NCBI GenBank assembly: GCA_020137815.1 | Contig: CM035362.1 | Span: 1,587,820 to 1,651,819 of the forward strand | DNA length: 64,000 nucleotides | Direction of reading: 5' to 3' | Source: Hormiphora californensis | Taxonomy: Eukaryota > Ctenophora > Tentaculata > Cydippida > Pleurobrachiidae | Shown here: positions 1 through 10,567 of the stretch, piece by piece | Layout of the letters: the number at the start of each line of letters is the position of its first letter | Position numbering within the stretch: the first letter of the stretch is position 1 | The notes under the pieces: model-generated | The model's database searches: none | Told to the model about the DNA's origin: nothing | What the model saw: the letters and a program-made list of their open reading frames with translations, nothing else | Program-made: the position numbers and the translations under genes

Positions 1-316
1 AAATGAGTGAAAGTGAGAGGAAACTGTTATGAAGCATTACCATGGATAATATCTGATAGGGAGGAAAATTAAAAACATATCTGGCGAGGGTTTAGGAACA
101 AATGTTCATAAGAAATGAGTTAGACTTTTTTGTATTGTTCATACAGCACAAAGACTTTTCTTTCCTACGCAAAAATAGATAGATGAATAAAGGATAGGGT
201 TCTGAGAGAGAGAGAGAGGTGCTTTGAGCAACAACCCTTTACTCGAAGTTTAAAAAACGAAAAAAGCTCGAGAAGCCGAGGAAGACCAACAAATAGGATA
301 AGAAGTAACTTGATAT
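1..316. other. non-coding flank, no gene seen
   Basis: AT-rich unique-looking sequence with one short (GA)n run near 204-217. No open frame with coding character and no splice-consistent exon was found on either strand. Confidence 0.5.
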
Positions 317-1263
317 TAGTAGAGTCGATAAGAACACTCACCTCCTCCGATTTCAGTGAAACTTCTCACATGCTAACATATGATAATGGAGGTACAAATA
401 CCGCTTATTTTAGGTCCGAAAAACTTTTGGTTCGTTAATTATCGCTAATTGAAAAACGCCAAAAATGGGCTAAAATGGCCCTTAAGGTGGATTTGAAATT
501 TTGGAGTTGGAACTCCAGACTTCGTACAGGTGTCCGCTAGGATGCCAATATGCACCACAGGCGGGCTCAGGCCTAAATTCGTCCGAATTTTTGCGTAAGG
601 CCGGATGGCGTGAATTTTGGTCACGTGATTTGGGCAAAAAATCAGTTTTTTGCTATTTGTGCCTTTCCTGCACGCCGGAGATGAAAAATAAGGCCATTTC
701 CTCTCATTTATTTTTCTTTCTGCATCGATTAAGCAGGCTATGAACCTCCCTTACTTCAACGGTTCAGAAGTTAGAGTTTTGCAAAAAAAGAGCGGGAGAC
801 TAGATGGCGTCAATTTTGTAAGGCGATTTGTGTCTTTCCTGTGCGTCTGGGATGAAAAATGATGTCAAAACGTGTCATTTTCATCATATTCTGCATCGAT
901 TAAGCAGGTTATAAACATCCCTTACTTGAGCGGTTCAGAAGTTAGCCGAGGTCACGTGACCAAGATTTACGCCATCCGGTCTTACGCAAAAATTCGGACG
1001 AATTTAGGCCTGAGCCCGCCTGTGGTGCATATTGGCATCCTAGCGGACACCTGTACGAAGTCTGGAGTTCCAACTCCAAAATTTCAAATCCACCTTAAGG
1101 GCCATTTTAGCCCATTTTTGGCGTTTTTCAATTAGCGATAATTAACGAACCAAAAACTTTTTGGACCTAAAATAAGCGGTATTTGTACCTCCATTATCAT
1201 ATTTTAGCATGTGAGAAGTTTTACTGAAATCGGAGGAGGTGAGTGTTCTTATCGACTCTACTA
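317..1263. mobile_element. 947-bp foldback (long inverted repeat) element
   Basis: The left arm (317 to about 635) is repeated in reverse complement at about 945 to 1263, with only scattered mismatches. The outer ends start TAGTAGAGTCGATAAGAAC on both strands, and the flanks carry a candidate TAT target duplication (314-316 and 1264-1266). Between the arms lies an internal direct duplication of about 120 bp (about 650-775 and 825-945), both copies containing CTGCATCGATTAAGCAGG. No transposase is encoded, so this is a non-autonomous foldback/MITE-like element. Short ORFs inside are by-products of the repeat. Confidence 0.85.
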
Positions 1264-1900
1264 TATAGAAGAAGGACCATCACGAGAGATAAAGAAGCCG
1301 GGACCCTGTAAACGAATCAAGTCCTCTCAACCCCATGATTTCCCTTCCTTTTTCAAACCCTCCCCTCTCTTTCTCTATCTTTCTCTCTCTTTGTTCTCGC
1401 CCCACATATCAGTATTATATGCAATAAGATCATCAAACACACAGAAGGCAGGAAAGGGGGGAAAAGTTAGAAAGGCTCAGAGTGACCCTTCCCCCATGAT
1501 GTCATTATTCGGTAGAAGGGTAGAAGGGTGTGGTGTCAGTAGGCAAAACTGCAGGCACACCCCTACCGATGAAGAGGCTGGTTTGTTGGTATTTGGCAAT
1601 AGGACGTTCCAAAGTAGTGAAGAACATCTAACAAGCGGTATGACGTCAAGTTTTATTGATACACGATAGTCAATCGGCAACCAAGTAAAACCCCTTCTCC
1701 AGGGAAAAAACAGATAAGACAATTGTGAGACGGCTACTGAAAAAGTAGTAAAAAGAAGGGGTGAATCACAGAGGAGAAATTGAGTGAATGAGAAAGGCTG
1801 AAAAAGGGTGGATGAGAGAGACAGGGCTAAGAAAGAATAACAAATGCATAGGTGGAGCAGCAGCCAACAACATTCAAGCACCGTGAAAATCACGCCACTC
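1264..1900. other. non-coding spacer
   Basis: Mixed unique sequence with pyrimidine-rich patches near 1360-1400. No splice-consistent exon or recognisable protein fragment was found. Confidence 0.4.
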
Positions 1901-1907
1901 ATACAGA

Positions 1908-1913
1908 TAGAGA

Positions 1914-1977
<64 letters not shown>

Positions 1978-2013
1978 GAAAGAGAGAGAGAGAAAGAGAG
2001 AGGGAGAGAGAGG
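1908..2013. repeat. (GA)n microsatellite
   Basis: Nearly uninterrupted GA dinucleotides. The Arg-Glu or Leu-Ser frames that remain open here are low-complexity translations, not genes. Confidence 0.95.
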
Positions 2014-2491
2014 CGGAAAAAGTCCTGCAGGATGTTGTTGGCCGCCCCCACCCGTACTACACATAGTCTAGTAAGGTCACTGCAACCTACACCCTTGAGA
2101 AGGGGGACACTGCTGAACATTCATGATGACGTATAAAAAACCACTGTTTAATTATCCAAACTCTCATGGTACTGTTTACAACAACGGCACGGCGAGTCAG
2201 AGGAGATTTTGAAACAAAATCGGGCAAAATTTCAAACTGAAAAGGTTAGGGCAGAGAGTTGATCTGCTATAATACACAAGGTGCCGCAATGTTCAAGCTA
2301 CACACATATCACACGAGGCAGTGAATAATCGTTCTCTCTCTTCCCCTCGCTCTCGCTCTCTCTCATATCTCTCCCCTATCTCCCATCTGAATGTGTGTAT
2401 ATGAGTTGACTGGCTTTGTCCCGTTTTGTGTGGAAAGCTTTAACTGGCACACACAAAGCTTTCTCCTCATGTAATGGGATGGGGTTTGTCA

Positions 2492-2501
2492 TAGACACAG
2501 G

Positions 2502-2573
<72 letters not shown>

Positions 2574-2576
2574 AGC

Positions 2577-2614
<38 letters not shown>

Positions 2615-2745
2615 AGAGAGAGATGGAGAGAGAGAGAGAGGAATAAGAAAGAGAGGTAGAGTGGGTGGGGAGGGAGAGGGAAAATGGAAGGAAGGAGAGG
2701 GGGAGAGGTAGAGAGAGAAAGAGAGAGGTAGAGAGAGATTGTAAT
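2492..2745. repeat. (GA)n microsatellite with interruptions
   Basis: A long GA tract broken by a short unique island (ACTAGC near 2571) and by GGTAGA variants to the right. Confidence 0.95.
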
Positions 2746-2904
2746 GATAGATGACCATGGTCGACCAAGTGATCGATCTAAAACGTGGAGCACACTCTAC
2801 ACAGAGGGATCGAAAGGAGCAAGAGATGCTGGTCATGGAGAGCAGCTAAACAGGGGAGAGGACAAGGATTAGACAAGAGTGAGATAGATAAACGACAGAA
2901 AAAT

Positions 2905-2957
2905 AAAGGAGAGAATGAGGGAGAGAATGAGGGAGAGAGAGAGAAAGAGAGAAACAC

Positions 2958-3032
<75 letters not shown>
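2905..3032. repeat. (GA)n microsatellite
   Basis: Starts as imperfect GAATGAGG units and becomes pure GA for about 70 bp, followed directly by a TCACGTGG/CACGTGAC pair at 3043-3068. Confidence 0.95.
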
Positions 3033-3036
<4 letters not shown>

Positions 3037-5528
3037 ACGATAAGTCACGTGGTAGGATGACACGTGACTGAAGATGGGGCCAGGGAGCTACATAATATTC
3101 CGTGAGTCCTCAGCTCCTTGCTGCATAAATACAGAGAGGGAGAGTGTAGAAGAGAAGAGATATAATAGAGAGATTGATAGAGATAGTGATGAGGGATAGA
3201 AGAGAGATAGAGAAAGAGAGATAGAGAGAGGGAGAGAAAGCTCCCAGGACGTTACATAAACACATCCCCATTATATTGAGAGAGATGACCTGGGGGGATC
3301 GACAGACGAACAGACAAATGAAATCGCTAAATAAATATTATATGAGCATGACATATTTTGTGGCAGCCTAGTATTTCTACCGAATCTTTTGAACAATTAT
3401 AGTAGAACAAAGAGAAGAATAAGAACAAATGGGAGAATGTCCTGAACCAGGCTAATGAGATCACAGGGGGATGTATAAGACGGGCCTAATCAGGATGTAA
3501 AAGCCAAAAGAAGGCCCTAATTAGGGAAGTAAAAGTCAAAAGAAGGGCCTAATTAGAAAACAGGAGGAAATGCACAATAATCCTCTTCCCCTTTGTTCAA
3601 GGAAAGATTGGAGAGGAAATAGAGATTCGAGGGAAGGACAGACTCGAATTAATTGTAGTCGTGTTTTGTGTGTGTATGACTTGGGTTAGGGCCAAAAGCT
3701 ACTGACAAATCAGTTTATAATCAAAGAGGGAAAATACCCACTGGGAGTGGGGGCCCGGGGGGGGGGGGGGGGGGGGGGGGGGGGATTTAGAAAAGATACC
3801 GAACAGTAAGAAAGTTAAACTATTGGTTAAATGTTCTAACCTTCCTCGCGGAGAGAGAACAAGGCAAGTAGGTGAAATGATAGGGCTGTGGATGAAGTAC
3901 AATAGTGATGTGTCTATATCGTTTGGTATTGATGCAGTTCCCCTGGGAGTAACACTTCATCAGTATTGTTGCACTAGGTGTGTGTGTTAACAAGACTTAT
4001 ACCAAGACTAACGACTGCTATAATAGTTGCTATATAACAGATTTCTTCAAAACGTAAGGTCTACTAAAGAAGTCTCAAGGGTGGTTTGAAGCCTTGATCT
4101 TCTATACCAAATTATAGGTGACAATAATATCATGCTAAAGTTAAGAGAGCCACCACCACTCTCCTTGGGAAGGGGGATGTACATGTATCCATGTGAATGT
4201 GAATCATCGGCAGAGAGGGGAGGGGGGGGGGTCAATTCCAACACGCATAAATATATTATCCTTTCTCTCTCTCATCCCTTGAATAATATATAATTCCATC
4301 ACCCCGGCCCCGTTCATTATTCAGCATTCAGGTACCCCATATATATCCGTGAGTCAGGTCATTGCAGTCTAGAAAAGAGACTAACAAGGAAGGATAAGCA
4401 AAAGTTATCGTCAGTAATAATATTGAAGAACGATAAATCTCCCTAACAACACAGCTAGCTCAGTGACAACACAACTTGGTGATGATCTAAAGATGACTCC
4501 ACCTGCTGCTACAACCAATACGGCTGTAAAAAGAAATTTGATCTAGGCTCGCCCTGGACTTAAAGTAAGATGACCAATCAGAGAGCACCATGATCACGTG
4601 ATCAGATAGATCAGCCAATGAGAGGCCAGCACGAGTATCACGTGATATAATAGAGAGTGTGGGACACCTGGTGAAGAGACTGTGGAGAGAGGGAGGGAGC
4701 GTGTGTGTGACCAATGTTGCCAGGAGTTGTGGAGAGGGTGAGAAAAGAGAAAGAGAGCCAGATGGGCAAATATTATATATTCTCTCACACAGCGGCTGGT
4801 ATGAACAGTAGGTACACGGTAAATGAATAATCCAAGTACTTGAATTTTACCACTTGCAAGTGGTTGGTGAAAACTTGTTGTAATTGGGCAAGGTGCGTAT
4901 TGCTGCATGTTTTGGACGGGGTGCAATAGTAAACAGGCAAATAGCGACTGCTGAGAAATTTAGACCACACACAATAGTACGGCGTAGCAATAGAAGTTTC
5001 AAACTGTAATTGGATTTTGGAGACAGAGATAGAGCAGACTGTTGGCGAGACTGGGAGAGAGAAAAATATGGATACAAGAAAAAAGGAAGACCCAAAAAAC
5101 ACGCACGATAATGCTAACACAAATGGATACTATCACGTTATATTTACCGCCCATCTGAAACAACTAAATATGTTCCTAACAGGGTGTTAACAGTAAAGCA
5201 GCACACTAGATTGTGAACGTCATAAACAATTAATTGGATTTAATGAGTAAATATTTGGAATACCACGAAATGTTAAATACAGAATCAGACGATGAGCTGA
5301 TTAGGTAATACGCCGGTAATTGAAAGTAGAATCAAAACAAGAAAACCGGTTTTGAATTCCGAAACCGCTTCTTGTTTCAAAAACAAATCATAGTTGACTT
5401 TCCCACCAAATAGCATGGGATGAAAACTCCAAGGATCACACCCGCGGCTAAAGTAACACTAAAAGAAAGTGCACACAGAGCAGCTCAGTACACGGAGTCA
5501 TGAGAAATGCAGTGAGGACTAGGGTGCG
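3033..5528. other. non-coding region with short repeats
   Basis: No supportable gene. It holds a short direct repeat around 3483-3555 (three GGCCTAAT-containing units of about 35-45 bp), a 28-G homopolymer at 3757-3784, and two CACGTG palindromes near 4597 and 4640 in the form ATCACGTGAT. ORFs of 65-110 codons on the minus strand between 4047 and 5120 show no domain, splice logic or codon pattern that I would trust. Confidence 0.5.
3757..3784. repeat. 28-base poly-G run
   Basis: Uninterrupted G homopolymer. Similar runs occur at 30265-30286, about 58361-58377 and about 60300-60340, with a poly-C run near 62208-62225. Exact lengths of such runs are often unreliable in assemblies. Confidence 0.9.
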
Positions 5529-5551
5529 AGAGTGAGAGAGAGAGAGAGAGA

Positions 5552-5591
<40 letters not shown>

Positions 5592-5624
5592 GAGAGTGAG
5601 TGAGATAGAGAGAGAAAGAGAAAC
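5529..5624. repeat. (GA)n microsatellite
   Basis: GA tract with periodic GTGAGA interruptions. Confidence 0.95.
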
Positions 5625-5706
5625 GCCCCCTTAGTAGGAAACACGGGCTCAGTCGCGTGATATGTTATAAATCACGTGATTTAAACATAAACTTGCACAC
5701 TTACAT

Positions 5707-5723
5707 CTCTCTCTCTAGCTCTT

Positions 5724-5815
<92 letters not shown>

Positions 5816-5882
5816 TCTCCATTTCTCTCCCCTCCTCTCTCCATTTCTCTCTCACTCCTCTCTCTCTTCCCTCTCTCCCTCG
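5707..5882. repeat. (CT)n microsatellite
   Basis: About 100 bp of pure CT bordered by CCTCTCC variants. Together with the GA tract at 5529-5624 it forms a separated purine/pyrimidine inverted pair about 85 bp apart. Confidence 0.95.
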
Positions 5883-7383
5883 CCTGTTGTCTAACTCCCT
5901 GTCACTTGACTAGGATGATTCGATTAAAAAGAGGGTGAATATTATGCAAGATGACAGAATGTCAGCCTAGGAGAACTCCGCAAGGAACAGGATATAATGA
6001 AACCTAGAATTGATGAAAACTTGAAGCATATTTACGGTTTTAGGGGGAAGGTAATTAAAACTCGGATATCAAATCATTTAAAAAGGGGGCCCTTCGGTTG
6101 ATTGTATAATTTGACTGAAGCAAGCTCTTGACATATTTCACCTCACAGTTCACACAGTATTACTTTCTCTCTTCACATCTCCCTCTCTATCTCTCTCCAC
6201 ATCTCTCCACATCTCCCTCTCTATTTCTCTCCAAATTGCAATCTGAATGCAAGCATGTCAAGTAAATAACCTGACAAGCTTGGGAATGAGAGAGAGAGAG
6301 AGAGAGAGCTGTACAACACAACCTATTATGAGAGCGATCAAACCGTTTATCGGCCCCCTAATTTGACGCATCCCTGGAGCCTGGGAACTGGGGAATTTCC
6401 CAATCTCTAATTCCCAGAGACGAATAAACAGTCGACCCCAGGTCCCAAAATCAACTGTGTTCTGTATAAGGTAGTACATAATTGCTCACTCGTTGCCCAC
6501 AATTTATGTGTTTAAACTGTTATACACATTTAACAAGGGTCTAGTAAACACTAAACAGTGAACATTGTACACAAATTGAGCTCCCTCCTGATCATTGATC
6601 TGTACAGTAGGGTGACTCTCATGTAATATGTACACACTCTTTATCCTCCCTCCCTTCAACCTCTCTATTTCTTATTTACATCTCCCCTCCCTCTAAACCC
6701 TCTCTCTCTCTTTCCCCTTGTTCTCATTTCTCTTTCTCTTCATGATTTCTCTTTGTTATAATCCACAATCCGCTCCTCTTTCACTAAAAAACGATCTTTT
6801 GAAATACATGGAACAAGTGGATGCGATAATATACAAGATCTTTTGTGAACCACGACAAAGGGAAATAATATCGGATGGCTGACATCTGACACAAAAACAG
6901 CTGTTTTGCAATCACTATAGATTATGAGGGTAAATAATCACAGAGAGATATACAGAGAGATGCCGGTTAGAAAGACACACATAACAGAGCGAGAGGGATG
7001 TCAGTTATTCAACAAACCAGAGGGTGACGCTGAATCGAAACTTGATACTCTCAGTGATTCAGCAGGAACGTAGGAAATCTCATTAAAAATATCACGTGAC
7101 CCAAACACGGTTATCTGATAGACCAATAGCGGGTCAAGTCGTAGATCACGTGACTTCTCTCACGTGACTGAATAGAGGACATTTGAGAAGATTGTTAGAG
7201 GGAGCGCTATCTTTCTCTCGGGGTGACCTGATGCAGTCTCTTGGATATTGAGTTACTGCTAGGGTCTGGCGAGGTCTCACACAGAGAGTAATGAAAAAAT
7301 CATCAGGAATTCATGTGAAGAGTACTGCACAGAGATAACGTTTTATGTTCTAGAATTAACACTACCGGGGCTATTTATCCCGG
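5883..7383. other. non-coding region; CACGTG palindrome cluster at its right end
   Basis: No gene supported. Pyrimidine-rich stretches at 6160-6230 and 6650-6750. Three CACGTG palindromes lie within about 90 bp (near 7092, 7147 and 7161), each in a TCACGTGA context. Confidence 0.5.
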
Positions 7384-7760
7384 ATGAAAACCTTAAACAG
7401 GAAAATCCTATCCATCTCTCATCCCTGCAGTCTCTACAGTGACTGGTTATTCATCTTAATAAGCGAGTACTCTTGCAAGTGTTACAAGACATTCTCCCCT
7501 GATCTTGCTGATCAAATACTGTTGCTTGAGAGGACGGCTGAGGGTCAGCTGACCCTCGAATCCAAATTCCAAGGGACCGACTACCGAACGCGACTGAAAA
7601 GCTACTTGGCAGGGTGTGGATTTGCTTGAAGTAAAGACCGTAAAACACATCCTTACAGAGTGCCCCACGCTTTTGAAAATTCGCCAAGAAGTAAGTATTC
7701 GACAGAATGTGGGACGTCAAAACCCACCTGCCATTGCGGAAGACTGTTATATTAAACCTA
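7384..7760 (+). pseudogene. decayed C-terminal tail of a LINE reverse transcriptase
   Basis: One frame from 7384 reads 81 codons. In the +1-shifted frame the sequence goes on as VDLLEVKTVKHILTECPTLL (about 7617-7676), the pattern seen in the zinc-binding C-terminal tail of RNase-H-type non-LTR retrotransposon ORF2 proteins (TVKHIL-x-EC). The reading frame is broken and no catalytic reverse-transcriptase core is present, so this is a remnant. The GC-rich segment that follows (7770-7930) could be the element's 3' UTR. The assignment rests on a short motif only. Confidence 0.55.
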
Positions 7761-8843
7761 AGAGCCGAACAACTTCTTCACCCTGAGCTCGACCAATAGA
7801 AAAGGTCCCAGACCTACTCCCTAACGGCAGAGTACCCCCATTAATTCCCAGGCTGGGGAACGCGACGTAGCCGCCTGTGCAGTGTGCAGTGCACTCACTG
7901 TGCTACATCCCTCTATCTCAGCCTCAAAGAAGAAGAAAGGAGTAAAGTTATACTAGCTTTTAGCTCCAGAAACACAGTATAAGAGCCTCTAAAAGGTTTA
8001 AGAGAAAGGGAAGAAGAGAGAGATTGTGGTAAAAGGGCAATATTGACAGTGTCAAATTATTGTAAACAGATTTAATAATAATAATAATGTGGTAAAAAAA
8101 AATCTTTAAAAAAAGCTAAAAAATTTAAAAAAAATTAGTCAGAAAATGAAGTGATTTTGAAACGCGCATAACCGCGCGCTAAGATTTTTCGTTTTGCAGC
8201 GTACTATGATTTTACCCGCTCAGTCCAATCCAACCGTGCTGATTTTAAAATTAAAACAACTGTTTGGTAAAACGAGTATTAAGGGTTCAGCCAACAAAAT
8301 GCTAAGTAGATTGGAAACCACCTAATTAGTCAGATAGATCAAACATATAATAATACGTATCGGTACCGCCACCGGGAATCCGGAGATATTCAGACGATGT
8401 TGACGTCACACTGCTCACAGTCACAGTCATACCATGACACCAGGCCATTTATTTGTATATGAGTATTGTATAGGAACGGCCCTTACACAGGACACAGGTG
8501 TCAGGTACCGCCAGACCCCGATTTGATTCAGATGGGGTCTGCGGCCCCGGCGCTGATAGCCCGAGAGAGCTATGAGACGCCATCAGATAGTTGCCATTAT
8601 ACGGTCCATATATCTACAGAAACACACACACACACATAATTCTTTGTACAAAACTCCCCCTATATCACTCCACAATCTTGTTGAGTAAGGGGTGAGAGAG
8701 GAGAGCTTCTCCACCCATTACTCAACAACCTCAGCCAGTGCTGCAAACAGTCCGTGTAAATATTTCTACAAAAAAACCCAAAAATAATGGCAATATTTCT
8801 CACTCAAAACTGTCCGTGAGAAGCCCACAAAACTCCCGAACTT
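7761..8843. other. intergenic / dynamitin 3' UTR region
   Basis: AT-rich sequence with no coding frame. The part right of about 8440 is likely the dynamitin 3' UTR. Confidence 0.45.
8448..8453 (-). terminator. candidate poly(A) signal AATAAA for dynamitin
   Basis: TTTATT on the plus strand reads AATAAA on the minus strand, about 390 nt downstream of the dynamitin stop codon. Position and strand fit; usage is inferred. Confidence 0.45.
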
Positions 8844-10567
8844 CTACTTTTTCTTTGGAGTGCTAAGTTTATCAATTCGACTGCTAACGTTTGCACAGTT
8901 ATCGTTGATCTGCTTCAAGTTAGCTGCGATGTGATCCTCGACCTGGAACGAAAACACAATTTAGGGGGTAATACTAATAGTAATACAGAGAGAAGGTCGA
9001 ACGAGACGAAGGCCAGCATTTGTTTTGTTTGGCGCGGAGAGGGAGGGTCGAACAAGGCAAGCCAGTATAATATCAGGAGGACAGTACTGTATACGTATAA
9101 CCGTTCTATCCATTATTCGAGTCCGATCTAATAACTAATATTACCTTTTTCAAGAGGGCAGCCTGATTAGCCAGGTTCTTGGTGACACTTCCCTGTGTAG
9201 ATTCCAGAGCACTCAGGTTAGTTGAAAACTGGGCAGCTGGAGTGGGAGAGATGGAGTTAGTTGAAATAGGGAATATAAGTGTTCTTTCTCCTAGTTAAAG
9301 TAACAATCTCTCCCTTACTCACCGTGTTCGTGGATGGCTCGGAGAGTGGTCAGTTTGTTAACCATATCAGGGAGGGTAGTTAGGACAGGTTCAATCTTCC
9401 GAACCAGATCAAACACCTCCGTCACCTAAAGAGAGATTTTGGGAGTATGTATTGGGTCATTAGGTCTTGTGCAGTAGCTCGCACTGCATTGTGTTTTGTG
9501 AAGGTTCAGCAAATTGGACAAATTGGGTAAATTGGAAACTTTTGGATAATGGTCCTCTTGAAGGAGTTTAGGCTAAAATCTACCTTATTGTTAGTTTCTG
9601 GGATTTCCTTTGCCTTTGATTTTAGCAGATCCATCTTGTGCAATACAGCCTAGGGGAGAGAAATCAATTTAATCCCAACATCATGAATAAAGATGAGATT
9701 GAAATCTATCCGAACTCGGGTGTCGTGAAGGTGTTTCAACATGTCTGTAGAGGTTGGGGCTCGAGGCCAGGTAGTGGATTGATTGAAATAGTTTTATCTT
9801 CCAAACTAACTTTTCAGTTACCTGTAGCCTAGTTTCAATATGGGCATAATCATTAGGCTCAATTAGGGACAACTTTGTCTGCAATGCAGCAACGGCACCA
9901 AGAACAGACTTGTCAGTAGAGTCCGCACTGATTGTACTCTGGGGAGAAATTTGTGACGTTATACTCACCGATCAATAGGATTAGGAGGTAAAGAAAGGTC
10001 TCTTTACGTTATTATTTTAAGGAATGAGAATGATATACGAAATAATTTTGGCCGGTAGTGGAGCGGTACATACCAGTAGTTTGAGATCCTTGCCCAATTT
10101 CCCCTCCAGATCAGAGATCCGTTTCTCGATTGTAGCTAGTCGGGAGGCCTCTGCAAACTTGGCATGGTCTCCCCGGTAGTGTACCTCATAGGTAACCGCA
10201 CCAGCCGTTCCTATTACAGGGATACACATGTGTGAGGGACGAGGGTTATGAGACGAGAGAGAGAGGTTTCAGGTTAGGTTAGAGAAATTCCTGACAGGGA
10301 GGCAGTACAAGTGATTTAGGATAGAGACAGGCGAGGGAATTAGAATAGGAATGTGAGGGAAAAGAATGAGAACCTAGCACGTCTCACAGCTCAAAATAAT
10401 ACTTGACTACACATATTACCTGGATCTTTAGCAGATTTTTCTTTGAATGCCGAGATCTGGGATTCCAGTTGTCTGGTTATGGCTGCATGTCCAGGTTCCT
10501 TCATCTTGAGGGCACCCATCTTCAATTCCACCTTCATCTCGGAGAGGTTATCTGACAACTTTCGGAC
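8844..10567 (-). CDS. DCTN2: dynamitin exons 5-11 (coiled-coil C-terminal half)
   Basis: Seven compact exons separated by introns of roughly 80-290 bp. The encoded sequence is predicted to be mostly helical coiled coil. Exon 8 is only 66 bp (AVLHKMDLLKSKAKEIPETN). The last exon ends RIDKLSTPKKK then TAG at 8846-8844. Confidence 0.93.

Noticed and set aside
1844-3063. Arg-Glu or Leu-Ser ORFs on both strands
   Set aside because: Direct translations of (GA)n/(CT)n microsatellites; the same applies at 5657-5938, 18282-18668, 48694-48979 and 49384-49729.
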